DNA of 64,000 bases from Deinococcus koreensis (lineage in GTDB: Bacteria > Deinococcota > Deinococci > Deinococcales > Deinococcaceae). Both the position numbers and the translations under genes were made by a program. Numbering within the stretch: position 1 is the first letter of the stretch; every line of letters starts with the position of its first letter. This document shows positions 7,260-17,288 of the stretch, piece after piece. The notes beneath the pieces were generated by a model. That model made no database searches and was not told the DNA's origin. It saw nothing but the letters and a program-made list of their open reading frames with translations. Location: contig NZ_PPPD01000001.1 of assembly GCF_002901445.1 (NCBI RefSeq), forward strand, positions 1,463,501 through 1,527,500, read 5' to 3'.

Positions 7260-8228
7260 ATGACCCTGCAGCTCACCGGCTTCCACCACCTCACCGCCGT
7301 CTCGGCCGACATCCGCGAGAACAAGCGCTTCTACACACAGGACTTGGGTATGCGCCTGGTCAAGCGTTCCGTGAACCAGGACGACGTCAGCGCTTATCAC
7401 CTGTTCTACGCCGACTCGGTGGGCTCGCCCGGCAGCGACATCACCTTCTTCGACTGGAAGGTGCCCCGCGAGCGGCGCGGCAACAACACCGTGACCCGCA
7501 CCGGCCTGCGCGTGCAGGGCGAGGCCAGCCTGGGCTACTGGAAGGCCCGCTTCGCCGAACTGAACGTGAGCCACGGGGACATTCACGACAGAGGTGGCCG
7601 CCCCGTGCTGGACTTCGAGGATCATGAGGGCCAGCGCCTGAGCCTGACCCCGGACGGCGGCGCCGGGGACGCGCCCGTGGCCTGGGCCGGCAGCCCGGTG
7701 CCCGCCGAGCACCAGATCCGTGGGCTGGGCCCGATCACCATGACCGTGCCGAACCTGCGGAACACCGATCTGGTGCTGCAGAGGGTGATGAACCTGCGCC
7801 CCCTGCGCGATTACCCGAATCCCGAGAGCCCAACCCACACGGTTCACGTGTACGAGATGGGCGACCCGGCCCAGGCTGGCCCCCACGCCGAGCTGCACGT
7901 GGCGGTGCGCCCCGACCTGGCCCCGGCCTCGCCCGGCGCGGGCGGCGTGCATCACGTGGCCTTCCGTACGCCCAACGACGAGCAGTACCACGCCTGGACC
8001 CAGCACTTCCGGCACTTCGGGCTGCAGACCAGCGGCGAGGTCGACCGCTTCTGGTTCCGCTCGCTCTACTTCCGCGAACCGAACGGTGTGCTGTACGAGA
8101 TCGCCACCGACGGCCCCGGCTTCGGCGTGGACGAGGACATGCACACCCTGGGCGAGAAGGTCATCCTGCCGCCCTTTCTGGAGGGCCGCCGCGAGCAGAT
8201 CCTGGCGGGCCTGAAGCCTATTGACTGA
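7260..8228 (+). CDS. Ring-cleaving dioxygenase / glyoxalase, VOC superfamily (MhqO-like), copy 2
   Basis: The 322-residue protein is a tandem paralogue of the gene before it, sharing the N-terminal F-H-H-L-T, the central K-R-S-V-N-Q-D block (K-K-T-V-N-Q-D in copy 1) and the C-terminal [10 protein letters not shown]. It has the same pair of VOC modules and likely metal ligands. The ATG at 7260 is set by GGAG at 7251-7254; an upstream in-frame ATG at 7188 lies inside the heptad repeat and would translate it. The two copies may cover different aromatic substrates. The gene belongs to the MarR operon. Confidence 0.85.
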   Translation: MTLQLTGFHHLTAVSADIRENKRFYTQDLGMRLVKRSVNQDDVSAYHLFYADSVGSPGSDITFFDWKVPRERRGNNTVTRTGLRVQGEASLGYWKARFAELNVSHGDIHDRGGRPVLDFEDHEGQRLSLTPDGGAGDAPVAWAGSPVPAEHQIRGLGPITMTVPNLRNTDLVLQRVMNLRPLRDYPNPESPTHTVHVYEMGDPAQAGPHAELHVAVRPDLAPASPGAGGVHHVAFRTPNDEQYHAWTQHFRHFGLQTSGEVDRFWFRSLYFREPNGVLYEIATDGPGFGVDEDMHTLGEKVILPPFLEGRREQILAGLKPID

Positions 8229-8231
8229 TGC

Positions 8232-8306
8232 AGAAGGCTGAAGGCTCAAGGCAGAAGGCTAAAAAGATCCTTGTTCTGGCCTTCTGCCATCAGCCATCTG
8301 CCTCTC
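8232..8306 (+). repeat. Heptad foldback element, NNRRGGC type
   Basis: Left units AGAAGGC, TGAAGGC, TCAAGGC, AGAAGGC (8232-8259), a 19-base loop, then GCCTTCT, GCCATCA, GCCATCT, GCCTCTC (8279-8306). The innermost pair is perfectly complementary; the outer ones keep the GGC/GCC register. The element fills the gap between VOC copy 2 and the esterase and runs into the Shine-Dalgarno mini-palindrome. Confidence 0.9.
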
Positions 8307-8318
8307 CGAAGGAGACTT

Positions 8319-8918
8319 ATGAACTGGATTCACCATCTGCAGCGCGGAGAGAGCGACCTGACCCTGCTGCTGCTGCACGGCACCGGCGGCAACGAGCATC
8401 AACTGATGGACTTCGGGCGGCAGGTCGCCCCGGCGGCGACGCTGCTGGGCGTGCAGGGCCGCTCGCTGGAGGAGGGCTCGCCGCGCTTCTTCCGGCGCTT
8501 TTCCGCCACCTCCTACGATCAGCCCCACCTGCTCTCCGAGGCCGGGGCGCTGGCCGACTTCGTGGGCGAGGCGGCGCGGGAGTACGGCCTGAATGCAGCG
8601 AGGGTGGTGGCGCTGGGCTACTCCAACGGCGCGAACATCGCCCTGGCGAGCCTCGCGCACCGGCCTGACGCATGGGCCGGGGCCGTGCTCCTGCGCCCCG
8701 TCATGCCCATGGACGAGCCGCCGGAGGCCGACCTGAAGGGCCTGCCCGTGCTCGTGCTGAGCGGCGAGCGCGATCCCTACCAGCCCTTCGCCGCGCCCGT
8801 GGTGCCCTACCTGAACCGGGCGGGGGCGCGGGTCGAGGAGCATCTGCTGGCCGCCGGCCACGAACTGACCCCCCAGGACGCCCAGCTCACAGCGGCGTGG
8901 CTGGCGGGCATGTCCTGA
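8319..8918 (+). CDS. Alpha/beta-hydrolase (MhqD-like carboxylesterase / phospholipase family)
   Basis: The 199-residue protein is a minimal carboxylesterase of the YtpA/MhqD/EstB type. Residues 17-24 (L-L-L-H-G-T-G-G) give the oxyanion loop, G-Y-S-N-G places the nucleophile at Ser102, and Asp152 (G-E-R-D-P) and His181 (A-G-H-E-L) complete the triad. No signal peptide is present, so it acts in the cytoplasm. It is the last gene of the MarR-VOC-VOC operon, matching the gene set of the Bacillus mhq regulon. GGAGA eight bases before ATG 8319 sets the start. The natural substrate is unknown. Confidence 0.85.
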   Translation: MNWIHHLQRGESDLTLLLLHGTGGNEHQLMDFGRQVAPAATLLGVQGRSLEEGSPRFFRRFSATSYDQPHLLSEAGALADFVGEAAREYGLNAARVVALGYSNGANIALASLAHRPDAWAGAVLLRPVMPMDEPPEADLKGLPVLVLSGERDPYQPFAAPVVPYLNRAGARVEEHLLAAGHELTPQDAQLTAAWLAGMS

Positions 8919-8993
8919 GCGTGACATGAGCACAGCCCCCTGAATTCCCAAGGCTCCGTCAGGAAAGGTCAGGGGGCCGTCAACGACCGGCCG

Positions 8994-8999
8994 CACACT
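8994..8999 (+). promoter_or_regulatory. -10 box of a leaderless promoter (DUF4384 gene)
   Basis: CACACT is followed by exactly 7 bases and the ATG at 9007. Confidence 0.45.
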
Positions 9000-9006
9000 G
9001 CGCCCT

Positions 9007-9948
<942 letters not shown>

Positions 9949-9964
9949 AGCCGGTCTGAAGCTG

Positions 9965-9998
9965 GTCGGGGAGCCTCCGCTGTGGAAGGCTCCCCGAC
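9965..9998. terminator. Bidirectional hairpin terminator, 12-bp perfect stem
   Basis: GTCGGGGAGCCT (9965-9976) pairs perfectly with 9987-9998 over a 10-base loop, midway between two convergent genes. There is no long T tract in either direction. Confidence 0.65.
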
Positions 9999-10025
9999 TC
10001 CATGTCACAGAAGTGTCCCAGCAGC

Positions 10026-11777
10026 CTAGTGGCTCCGGTCGGCTGTCCCGCCCCCGGTTGCCTCCCCCTGCCCCAGCTGCTCCTTCAGGAACGTCATCAG
10101 GCCCCGGATGTGCTCGCGGTCGAAGCGGAATTCCACTCCCGCCGCGCGGTACAGCTCGGGCACGCTCACCGCGCTGCCCAGGCGCAGGGCCGACTTGTAG
10201 CCCTCCAGGGCGGCGGCCGGGTCGCGCTGCGCCCCACGCCAGATGCCCACGGCGGCCAGGTAGCACATGGCGTACTCAATGTAATAGAAGGGCACGTGGA
10301 AGATGTGGTAGTACTGCCAGCCCTTGGCGCGGGCGGCCACGTCCAGCCCGTCCCAGTTCACGAAGCTGTGGAAGGTCTGATCCAGTTCCAGCCATTTGGC
10401 GTCCAGTTCCGCGACCGTGACCGTCGAGGGCGCCTCGGCGTACAGCCAGTGCTGGAAGGCGTCCATCTGCGCGGCCCAGGGCAGGAACGACACCACGCCC
10501 TGGAGCTGCGAGCGTCTGTAGCGGGCCAGCTCCTCCGGCGAGAAGACGTGCCCCAGGTGATCCAGGGTCAGGAATTCCATGGCCATCGACGGGATCTCCA
10601 CGAACTCGGTGGGGCTCCAGCGGTTCCAGACCAGGGGCTGCGTGTCGCCGCTGTAGAAGCCGTGGAAGGCGTGCCCGACCTCGTGGAACAGCACGCGAAC
10701 GTCCTCGGCCGTGCCGACCACGTTCATGAGCACGAAGGGCTCGTTGCGGGTCGGGAAATACTGGCAGTAGGCGTGGGTCATCTTGCCGGGGCGGGATTCC
10801 AGATCGAGCAGCCCGTTCGAGCGCATGTAGCCGAAGCGCGCCGCCAGGTCGTGATCCAGGCCCGAGAAGGCCTGCTCGGCCAGCGTTTCGAGCTGCCCGC
10901 CGTCCTGGAAGGGAGCCAGCGGCGCGCGGCGCTGCACGTCCAGCAGGTTGTTGCGGTTGTAGTCCCAGGGCCGGATGGCGTCCAGGCCCAGGGTGTCGGC
11001 CACGCCCTTCATCAGCTCCGCGAGGATCGGCACGACCTCGCCCTGTACCGCGTCGTGGAAGGCCCGGCAGTCGGCGGGGCTGTAGTCCACCCGGTCGAGC
11101 GCCTTCCACTGGTAGTCCAGGTAGGTCGCCTCGTCGGCGTTGCGGGCCAGGGTCCAGCGGGTGACGATCAGGTCGAGCATAACCTGATCCAGTTCCGGCG
11201 CGACCTGCAGGTTGCTGGCCGACAGCGCGCGCCACGCCGCCTCGCGCGCCTCACGATCCGGGCTGTCCAGGCGCTGCTTGGCCTGGGGAATGGTCAGCTT
11301 CTCGCCCCCCAGCAGCACCGACTGGTTGCCCGTGATTACCGAATGCCGGTTCTTCTGCTGCTCGTGGGTCACGCCCAGTTCCACGTTGGCCTCGCGGAAC
11401 AGCGCGGCGGCGTCCCGGAAACGGCGGTAGTTCAGGGCGAAACGGGCGTCCGGCACGTAGCCCGGCACCGACAGCAGTTTTTCCTTGAGCGCCTGATCCG
11501 CCCGCTCGGCGCTGGGCATCAGCTCGGCCAGGAAGGTCTGGTAGCGCTGCTGGATGTCGGGGGCGTCGGTGTGCAGGTCGGCGTGGGTGGAGAGCTTGCT
11601 GGCGGTCTCGTAGAGTTCGGCCGACAGCTCGCTCCAGCGCCGCAGCCAGTCGGGCACCCCGGCGGCGTCCAGGCTCTCGGCGAGCAGGGCCTCGAAACGC
11701 GGCGCATAGGTGGGCCACTCCGAGGCGGCCGGCGGTACGGCCAGTTTGCGTTCAACAGCGTCCAGGGTGCCCGTCAT
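10026..11777 (-). CDS. pepF: M3-family oligoendopeptidase (PepF-like)
   Basis: The 583-residue cytoplasmic zinc metallopeptidase degrades short peptides. The HExxH site is H-E-V-G-H at residues 365-369 and the third zinc ligand is Glu394 in F-V-E-I-P-S, as in the M3B oligoendopeptidase F group; length is typical. Residues 150-200 hold the helical N-terminal lobe. TACACT lies six bases before the ATG at 11777, pointing to a leaderless transcript. It stands alone between the DUF4384 and PSP1 genes. Confidence 0.9.
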   Translation of the reverse strand: MTGTLDAVERKLAVPPAASEWPTYAPRFEALLAESLDAAGVPDWLRRWSELSAELYETASKLSTHADLHTDAPDIQQRYQTFLAELMPSAERADQALKEKLLSVPGYVPDARFALNYRRFRDAAALFREANVELGVTHEQQKNRHSVITGNQSVLLGGEKLTIPQAKQRLDSPDREAREAAWRALSASNLQVAPELDQVMLDLIVTRWTLARNADEATYLDYQWKALDRVDYSPADCRAFHDAVQGEVVPILAELMKGVADTLGLDAIRPWDYNRNNLLDVQRRAPLAPFQDGGQLETLAEQAFSGLDHDLAARFGYMRSNGLLDLESRPGKMTHAYCQYFPTRNEPFVLMNVVGTAEDVRVLFHEVGHAFHGFYSGDTQPLVWNRWSPTEFVEIPSMAMEFLTLDHLGHVFSPEELARYRRSQLQGVVSFLPWAAQMDAFQHWLYAEAPSTVTVAELDAKWLELDQTFHSFVNWDGLDVAARAKGWQYYHIFHVPFYYIEYAMCYLAAVGIWRGAQRDPAAALEGYKSALRLGSAVSVPELYRAAGVEFRFDREHIRGLMTFLKEQLGQGEATGGGTADRSH

Positions 11778-11783
11778 GCCCGG

Positions 11784-11789
11784 AGTGTA
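11784..11789 (-). promoter_or_regulatory. -10 box of a leaderless promoter (pepF)
   Basis: TACACT on the minus strand, 6 bases before the ATG at 11777. Confidence 0.5.
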
Positions 11790-11837
11790 GCGCCCGGCAG
11801 GAGGCCCTGAAGGTGTGATTCAGGACGGGGGCTGGCC

Positions 11838-12695
11838 TCAGGCGTCGGCGTCGCGGGAACGGGGGGGCTTGGGCGCCCGCTCCGGCCCCGCCTTCGGGTC
11901 GCCCTCCGGGGCGCGGCGCAGTTCCCCGGCGGGAACGCCGAGCATCATGCCCTGGTCGGTCACGACATCGACCGTGCCGGTCAGGGGGTGCAGCTTGGTG
12001 ACCTTGCCGCAGGCGCCGCTGCCGTCGTGGCAGACCTTGGCGTTCTTGCGCGGCAGGTTCTTGAGCAGGTCGAGGTACTGGGTGTGTTCGAACTGCAGGC
12101 AGCACAGCAGCCGCCCGCACGGCCCGGACAGCTTCTCGGGGTTCAGCGGCAACTGCTGGTCGCGCGCCATGCGGATACTGACCGGCGCGAAATCCTGCAG
12201 GTGCGTGCTGGAGCAGTTCTCGCGCCCACAGGCCCCCAGCGTGCCCAGCATCTGCGCCTGCTCACGCGGGCCGATGGCGGCGAAATTCACCCGCGCCCGC
12301 GTGTGGGAGCGCAGCTCGCCGATCAGGCTGGTCAGCTCGATGCGCTCGTCGGCGGAGTAGCTGACCGTGACCAGGCTTTCGTCGAGGGTGAACTCGACCG
12401 CCACCAGCTTCACGGGCAGGTTGCGCTCACGGGCGCGGGCCCGCAGCAGCCACTTCAGATCCTCGCCGGTGCGGTGCAGGTCTTCCCAGCGCTGCAGATC
12501 CTCCGGAGTCGCGGCGCGCAGCACCGAGCCGTAGCGCTCCGAGGCCAGGGGCGATCCGGCCTCGCCGCGCACCGTGGCGACCTCCGGCCCGCGTTTGCCC
12601 TGCACGACCACCTTCGCCCCGACCGCGTGGGGCGCCTCACTCAGCATGGGGTGGAGGCGGGGACTGCGCTCGAAGCGAACCGGCAAGACGAACAT
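11838..12695 (-). CDS. PSP1 / RicT-like (YaaT) regulatory protein
   Basis: The 285-residue protein has the PSP1 C-terminal domain with the cysteine pattern of Bacillus RicT (YaaT): Cys156 and Cys161 (A-C-G-R-E-N-C-S) and Cys193, Cys198, Cys199 (G-P-C-G-R-L-L-C-C). In RicT these ligate Fe-S clusters in the RicAFT complex that directs RNase Y maturation and developmental phosphorelays. Whether RicA and RicF exist here is not visible. The Pro/Arg tail (262-285) is an extension. I start at ATG 12695 because CATCCT lies seven bases upstream and the further open frame is not coding-like. Confidence 0.85.
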   Translation of the reverse strand: MFVLPVRFERSPRLHPMLSEAPHAVGAKVVVQGKRGPEVATVRGEAGSPLASERYGSVLRAATPEDLQRWEDLHRTGEDLKWLLRARARERNLPVKLVAVEFTLDESLVTVSYSADERIELTSLIGELRSHTRARVNFAAIGPREQAQMLGTLGACGRENCSSTHLQDFAPVSIRMARDQQLPLNPEKLSGPCGRLLCCLQFEHTQYLDLLKNLPRKNAKVCHDGSGACGKVTKLHPLTGTVDVVTDQGMMLGVPAGELRRAPEGDPKAGPERAPKPPRSRDADA

Positions 12696-12746
12696 TGAGC
12701 GCAGGATGTCATGCCCGGAGCGGCAGCGTCGAGAGGCGGTGCACAA

Positions 12747-12769
12747 AGCCCAGGCAAAGGGCCTGGGCT
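12747..12769 (-). terminator. 9-bp hairpin downstream of ridA
   Basis: AGCCCAGGC (12747-12755) pairs with 12761-12769 across 5 bases; on the minus strand it is followed by TTTGTG. It sits about 165 bases after the RidA stop, inside a 230-base spacer with no gene. Confidence 0.4.
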
Positions 12770-12933
12770 GGGGCCAGAGTCCAGCTCGGCGCAGACACAG
12801 CAGGTGGCTCTCCAGGTGGGGCCTCACCGCGGGTGCACGGGTGACACGGACGCGGTGGTCGGGGGTGGCGCCGACCCGCAGGCGAACCGGCACCCGGCGG
12901 CCTGTTCCCGTGGCGGCGGATCAGGTCAGCGGA

Positions 12934-13311
12934 TCAGTGCCGCTCGGCCAGCACCTCGATCTCCACCCGCACGTCGCGCGGGAGGCGAGCCACCTGCACG
13001 GTGCTGCGGGCCGGATACGGGGCCTGGAAGTGCCGCTCGTAGACCGCGTTCATGGCCGCGAACTCGTTCATGTCGGCCAGGAAGACCGTGGTCTTCACCA
13101 CCCGGTCGAGGTCGGTGCCCGCCGCGCTCAGCACCGCGCGCAGGTTGGCGATCACCTGCTCGGTCTGCTCGGTGACGCCGCCCTCGACCAGCGCACCGGC
13201 GGGCGTCAGGGGAATCTGGCCGCTGGTGACCACCAGGTTGCCGAAGGTCACGGCCTGGCTGTAGGGGCCGATGGCGGCGGGGGCGTCCGGGGTGGTGATG
13301 ATGTCTTTCAT
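12934..13311 (-). CDS. ridA: RidA family enamine/imine deaminase
   Basis: The 125-residue protein is full length for RidA (YjgF/YER057c/UK114), which hydrolyses reactive enamine/imine intermediates made by PLP enzymes. The conserved G-P-Y-S-Q-A at residues 14-19, S-G-Q-I-P near 30, and the C-terminal block with the carboxylate-binding Arg in P-A-R-S-T-V-Q-V are all present. The ATG at 13311 is exactly seven bases after a TATGCT box. The long open frame upstream is GC-bias noise. Monocistronic. Confidence 0.92.
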   Translation of the reverse strand: MKDIITTPDAPAAIGPYSQAVTFGNLVVTSGQIPLTPAGALVEGGVTEQTEQVIANLRAVLSAAGTDLDRVVKTTVFLADMNEFAAMNAVYERHFQAPYPARSTVQVARLPRDVRVEIEVLAERH

Positions 13312-13318
13312 GCCCCAG

Positions 13319-13324
13319 AGCATA
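13319..13324 (-). promoter_or_regulatory. -10 box of a leaderless promoter (ridA)
   Basis: TATGCT on the minus strand is followed by exactly 7 bases and the ATG at 13311. Confidence 0.55.
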
Positions 13325-13622
13325 TAGAACCGGAGCGTCCGGACAGGGCGGGGGGAGCTGGACACCCGCCGGCGGGCTCCGGACGACCCCTGCTGACCGA
13401 CCGCTGCCCGACGTCCACTCCGCGGGGCCGCGTTCCTGCAGTCGCCGGCCGCCCCCAGGGTCACCCGTCCCCGCCTCTCCCACCATCTCCCTGCTCCCCC
13501 TGGACTGCACATCGGCGCCGCGCAGGGCGGCCCGCCGCTCTCTCCAGCGGGGCCTGTCCCCGTGCCTGCAGTCCGGGTTCACCGTCCAGGCCAGCCGCCC
13601 GGCCAGCTCCATGCTCTGCCCT
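13325..13622. other. Intergenic region, nothing recognised
   Basis: About 300 bases between the ridA promoter and the 3' end of the pilin operon, GC-rich and without a plausible gene on either strand. I see no terminator with a T tract and no repeat shared with the rest of the window. Confidence 0.5.
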
Positions 13623-15434
13623 TCAGAAGTTGCGGGCGAAGAGCAGCTGGCGCAGGTACACGAAGCGGGGGGCCAGCGGCGGCAGGTTGGCGGCGTTGTC
13701 GTAGCGGCTGTCGTAGTCCCAGTCGCGCCTGGGGGGCGAGTACACGCCCGCCTTGCCCCAGGCGCCGCTGGCGTGGGCCGGCTGATCCAGACTCACGAAG
13801 GAGCCCCGGTAGCGGAAGGTCTTCCCCGACCAGTCCTCGTGGAAGCGCGGGTAGTTCTCCAGACCGCCGTTGTACTTGCCCCCGGCGGTGATGTCGGTGC
13901 CCGCCAGGAACGCCGCGTTGACCTCGGTGTCGCTGGCGGTGTGGGTTCCGGCGCTGTCGCTCCAGCTGTTCGACAGGACGTTGACCGTATCGGCCAGCAC
14001 GGAGGCCGGTTTCCAGCCGATCTTGTTGAAGTCGCCCTGCAGGTACGCCGCCTGATCGGTGACGATGGTCAGGCCCTTGACCGCCGGGGCACCCGCCAGG
14101 CCGCTGCCCAGCGTGGCGGCGTCGGTCACGCGGACGCCCAGGTTGCTCTGGGTCTTCGCGGCATCGGCGTCCTGAAAGCTGAAATTCCAGACCAGGCCGT
14201 TGCCGGTGGTGTCGTCGAGTTTCAGCGTGTTGCCGGCGGGGTTCAGGAACGTGCCGGCCGGCGCGGTGTGGATGCAGTTCATCAGCAGGCGCTGGTTGAC
14301 CTCGATGAGCGTCTGGCGGGCCTCCTCGCGTCTGTTGTTGAAGGTGCCCGTGCCCGCACCGCTGGCGGGGTTCATCGACAGCGCCCCCGCACAGTCCGGG
14401 GCGTTCTTCAGGCGGCTGGTGGCGGCGGTGTTGAGCAGCCCGTCGGCGTTGCGGGCCTCCAGCAGCCACACGCCGGCGCTGTCACGGCGGGCCACGATCC
14501 GCAGGTCGGCCTTGCTGAACAGCTCCTCACCGGGAACGGGACTCAGCGGCTGTTTGGGCACGGTCAGGCTGTCCAGCCTGGTCTTGACCCGTCCGTTGAA
14601 CTGCGTGAAGTTGCTGTCCGGCACGAGCGCGCTGCTGCACCCCTGCATGGTCTTGGTGGTACTGGCGGTGTCCGACACCGTGACCGGGCCGGCGTCGCAG
14701 CCGCCGCTTTCCTTGCGTTTGCGGAAGATGTCGCCGCCCGTGGTGATGCGCCCCCCGATCTTCAGGCTGGTCGAGGGCGACAGGTAGAGATCACTGTTGG
14801 TGTGCACCCGGCCGTTCAGGGTCATGGCCGGGCTGGGGTTGATCTCCAGGTCGTTCTTGTAGAAGGCGGCGAACTGGAACATGGGCACCAGGCGGCTCTG
14901 GAACTCCATCTGCAGCCGCGCCTCGGTGTCCGGGCTGCCCTGGCGCTGCGCCTCGCTGACCACACGGTAGGAATACTGCTGGTAGTTCAGCCCGGCGTAG
15001 GTCTCCCCCGGATTGACGACGCCGATGTTCTTGGCCGGATCGGGGTCGGTGGTGTCCAGCACGTAGGTGGCCACCTGCCGCTGGGCCAGGGTCAGCGAGG
15101 TGTCGCAGGCGAAGTCGCCGCTGCCCACGTTGCTGCCCTGGCAGGGCGTCGCCGTCGCCGGAGACGAGCCGGCGGGCCGGCTGTAGTCCACGAACTTGCC
15201 GCGCACCTTCTCGGCACGGATGTTCAGGCCCCCCTCGGCCGCGTAGAAGCCGGTCAGGCTGTTGGCGACGTTGGAGGTGTCGCGCTGGTTGCCCAGCGTG
15301 ATGCTGATGTAGGCGATGGCCAGGGCGCTGAGCACCATCATGGCGATCATCACGCTGATCAGGGCGTAGCCGGCGCGGTGCTCAGCCGTGGTGCGGGCCG
15401 GAGCCGGGGAGGGGCGGGCGGTGCGGGTGGGCAT
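13623..15434 (-). CDS. Large pilin-like protein, PilX-type N-terminus (ComZ-like)
   Basis: The 603-residue protein begins with a basic leader and a class III cleavage site (Gly22/Tyr23) followed by a hydrophobic helix to about residue 48, as in PilX minor pilins. Position +5 is Ser27 instead of the usual Glu, which fits tip pilins that start an assembly. The remaining 550 residues are Ser/Thr/Asn-rich, with a large insertion. In Thermus the last gene of a similar minor-pilin cluster is ComZ, a competence pilin with a big DNA-binding beta-solenoid insert; size, order and N-terminus agree, but equivalence is inference. Two bases separate it from the PilW-like gene. Confidence 0.7.
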   Translation of the reverse strand: MPTRTARPSPAPARTTAEHRAGYALISVMIAMMVLSALAIAYISITLGNQRDTSNVANSLTGFYAAEGGLNIRAEKVRGKFVDYSRPAGSSPATATPCQGSNVGSGDFACDTSLTLAQRQVATYVLDTTDPDPAKNIGVVNPGETYAGLNYQQYSYRVVSEAQRQGSPDTEARLQMEFQSRLVPMFQFAAFYKNDLEINPSPAMTLNGRVHTNSDLYLSPSTSLKIGGRITTGGDIFRKRKESGGCDAGPVTVSDTASTTKTMQGCSSALVPDSNFTQFNGRVKTRLDSLTVPKQPLSPVPGEELFSKADLRIVARRDSAGVWLLEARNADGLLNTAATSRLKNAPDCAGALSMNPASGAGTGTFNNRREEARQTLIEVNQRLLMNCIHTAPAGTFLNPAGNTLKLDDTTGNGLVWNFSFQDADAAKTQSNLGVRVTDAATLGSGLAGAPAVKGLTIVTDQAAYLQGDFNKIGWKPASVLADTVNVLSNSWSDSAGTHTASDTEVNAAFLAGTDITAGGKYNGGLENYPRFHEDWSGKTFRYRGSFVSLDQPAHASGAWGKAGVYSPPRRDWDYDSRYDNAANLPPLAPRFVYLRQLLFARNF

Positions 15435-15436
15435 GG

Positions 15437-16318
15437 TCAGTCCTCCGCCGAGAAGGCGTTGCGGGGGGTCACGGTTTCAGACAGGGCGCGGCTGGTGGTC
15501 TTGCCCCGTGAGGTCGAGGAACCGCTGAGGCTCAGCTGCACCGAGCGGACGTCCTTCCAGCTGGTGCCCGACGTGGGGAAGTCCCCGCTGGGCACGCTGC
15601 CGTCCTTCAGGGTCAGCGACACCTTCAGGCTGCCGATGCTGGGCGCCACGGCCTCGGCGGACTCCCCGTCCACGCTCAGGGTCAGCTGGCCGGCCGTGAC
15701 CGCGTAGGTGCGTGTTTCCAGCAGGTAGATCACCGGGCCGTCGTTCGTCCTGTAGGAGTTGAGCCACGTTCCGCCGCTGCGGTGGATGAAGCGGCCGGCA
15801 GCGTCCGCGGCGTCGTAGGTGAAGGTCTCGCCCCGCCCATGAACCGGATCGAAGATGAAGGCCTTGACCGCGCCTCCGTGCGCGTTCCGGAACGCCTCCC
15901 AGGGAGCGACCAGGGCCGGCGTGGCCGCCTGACAGTCGGCGACCGGGGTGCCCGGCTGCAGGGCGACGTACAGCGTGGCGGCGGTCGTTCCCGAGTCCAG
16001 ATCCGCACACAGCGGCAGCACCACGTCCAGCAGGTTCCTGCGGATCGTCAGGGTGTCGCTGCTGCCGACGCGAAGCTCCAGGGCGGGCACGTTGCGCCGC
16101 AGCCGCTCGCCGGTCTGGCGCACGTCGTTGCTGACTACCCGCAGCGCACTCTGCAGGTTCTGGTTGACCTCCACGCGGCGGCTGTCGGTGTCGTACAGCC
16201 GGCGGTTGCTGTTCACGACCTCCAGGGTCAGCACCAGCAGCAGGCCACTGATCATCATGGTGACCAGCAGCTCGACCAGGGTCAGGCCCTGCTCGCGGCG
16301 CGGCTCAGGGCGCGACAT
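15437..16318 (-). CDS. PilW-type minor pilin
   Basis: The 293-residue prepilin has a short charged leader cut at Gly11/Leu12, Glu16 at the +5 position and a hydrophobic helix to about residue 33, followed by the N-Q-N-L-Q-S-A-L-R-V segment common in PilW/GspJ-like pseudopilins. It would be processed by the prepilin peptidase and enter the type IV pilus tip complex. Its start overlaps the end of the PilV-like gene by 14 bases, and the large pilin follows two bases after its stop. Confidence 0.8.
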   Translation of the reverse strand: MSRPEPRREQGLTLVELLVTMMISGLLLVLTLEVVNSNRRLYDTDSRRVEVNQNLQSALRVVSNDVRQTGERLRRNVPALELRVGSSDTLTIRRNLLDVVLPLCADLDSGTTAATLYVALQPGTPVADCQAATPALVAPWEAFRNAHGGAVKAFIFDPVHGRGETFTYDAADAAGRFIHRSGGTWLNSYRTNDGPVIYLLETRTYAVTAGQLTLSVDGESAEAVAPSIGSLKVSLTLKDGSVPSGDFPTSGTSWKDVRSVQLSLSGSSTSRGKTTSRALSETVTPRNAFSAED

Positions 16319-16739
16319 AGTTGACCTCCGCGAAGACCGTCTCGGCCTCGTAGTACGGGGCGCCGTCGAGCAGGGCGGTCGCGCTCACCATGCGGCTGTT
16401 TTCCGTGCACAGGGCGGGCAGGCGGCAGTAGACCAGCCGAACCGTGTAGGTGCGGCCCCCCACCACCTTGAGCACGTCCTCGCTGCCCGACTTTGTGTTG
16501 ATGGTCTGGGCACGCAGATCGTCCAGGGCGCTTTCCACGGCGCTGGCGGCCTGCGAACGGCGCTCGCTGCGGGTGTTCAGCTGGGTGTTGCTGATGAACA
16601 GCGGAATGATGAAGCTCAGGATGATGACCAGCACGGCCAGCGCCACCAGCGCCTCGACCAGCGTGAAGCCCGCCGAGGGCCTGAGTCCTGAGGAACTGGA
16701 TCCTGAGGGTCTGCGCCGCGCGGGTCTGGAGCCCTTCAT
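16305..16739 (-). CDS. PilV-type minor pilin
   Basis: The 144-residue prepilin has a long Arg/Ser-rich leader cut at Gly24/Phe25 (G-F-T-L-V-E-A-L-V), Glu29 at +5 and a hydrophobic helix to about residue 48. Two cysteines near residues 104 and 110 may form a disulfide. Its ATG overlaps the TGA of the upstream FimT/GspH-like gene (ATGA), so the operon is tightly coupled. Confidence 0.8.
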   Translation of the reverse strand: MKGSRPARRRPSGSSSSGLRPSAGFTLVEALVALAVLVIILSFIIPLFISNTQLNTRSERRSQAASAVESALDDLRAQTINTKSGSEDVLKVVGGRTYTVRLVYCRLPALCTENSRMVSATALLDGAPYYEAETVFAEVNYVAP

Positions 16740-17263
16740 GGCGTGACCTGCACGGCCCCGCCCAGGAACACGGCCAGGGTGTAGACGGCCGTGCCGGTGT
16801 CGTCGCGCAGCTGCACCTGACGCGCCGAGTCGGCCACGCCGCGTGAATCGAAGCAGACCTGCCAGACCGTGGGCGCCACCGGCGAGACGAGCACCACCCT
16901 GGGGTTGAGTTCGACCGCCGTGCTGGCCGGCAGCTCCGTCCAGGTCGTGGCGGCGCAGCTGCCGGCCTTGCGGGCACTGAAGCGCCGGGCGGCGTAGTCC
17001 AGCCGCACCTGCACGGCGCCCGTCGAGGCGATGGCCGTGCTGCGGGCCGCCTTGACCGCGCTGGCCAGGGCGCGCGCGTCACTCAGGGCCGGCCGCTGGA
17101 ACCCGCGCAGGTTGAGCGCGGCCACGCCCAGCAGGATGCCCAGAATGCCCAGCACGGCCAGGAGTTCGAGCAGGGTGAACGCCCGGGTCGACCACCCCCC
17201 GCGCCGCTGTGTCCGGCGGCCCCTCAAGTTGTCCGGTTGTCGGTTTCGAGTCTTGACAGACAT
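16736..17263 (-). CDS. FimT/GspH-type minor pilin
   Basis: The 175-residue prepilin is the first gene of the four-gene pilin operon. The leader of 28 residues ends in Ala28/Phe29 (F-T-L-L-E-L-L), so alanine replaces the usual Gly at -1; Glu33 is at +5. The C-terminal region has the D-x-R-G-V-A-D and L-R-D-D-T-G pattern of GspH/FimT proteins. FimT-like pilins bind DNA during natural transformation in some bacteria; that role here is inference. GAGGAGAGG precedes the ATG at 17263. Confidence 0.8.
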   Translation of the reverse strand: MSVKTRNRQPDNLRGRRTQRRGGWSTRAFTLLELLAVLGILGILLGVAALNLRGFQRPALSDARALASAVKAARSTAIASTGAVQVRLDYAARRFSARKAGSCAATTWTELPASTAVELNPRVVLVSPVAPTVWQVCFDSRGVADSARQVQLRDDTGTAVYTLAVFLGGAVQVTP

Positions 17264-17288
17264 ACTGTGGCCCTCTCCTCGCCCCTCT

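Noticed and set aside
10002..11810. A 602-codon open frame on the plus strand opposite pepF
   Set aside because: It is the antisense shadow of a clearly conserved M3 peptidase; composition is His/Val/Gln-rich without any motif.
12926..13612. Extended RidA protein starting upstream of 13311
   Set aside because: The added residues have no homology, and the TATGCT box seven bases before ATG 13311 fixes the start.
13611..15707. A 698-codon plus-strand frame across the large pilin gene
   Set aside because: Antisense shadow created by high third-position GC; the minus-strand prepilin signature is unambiguous.
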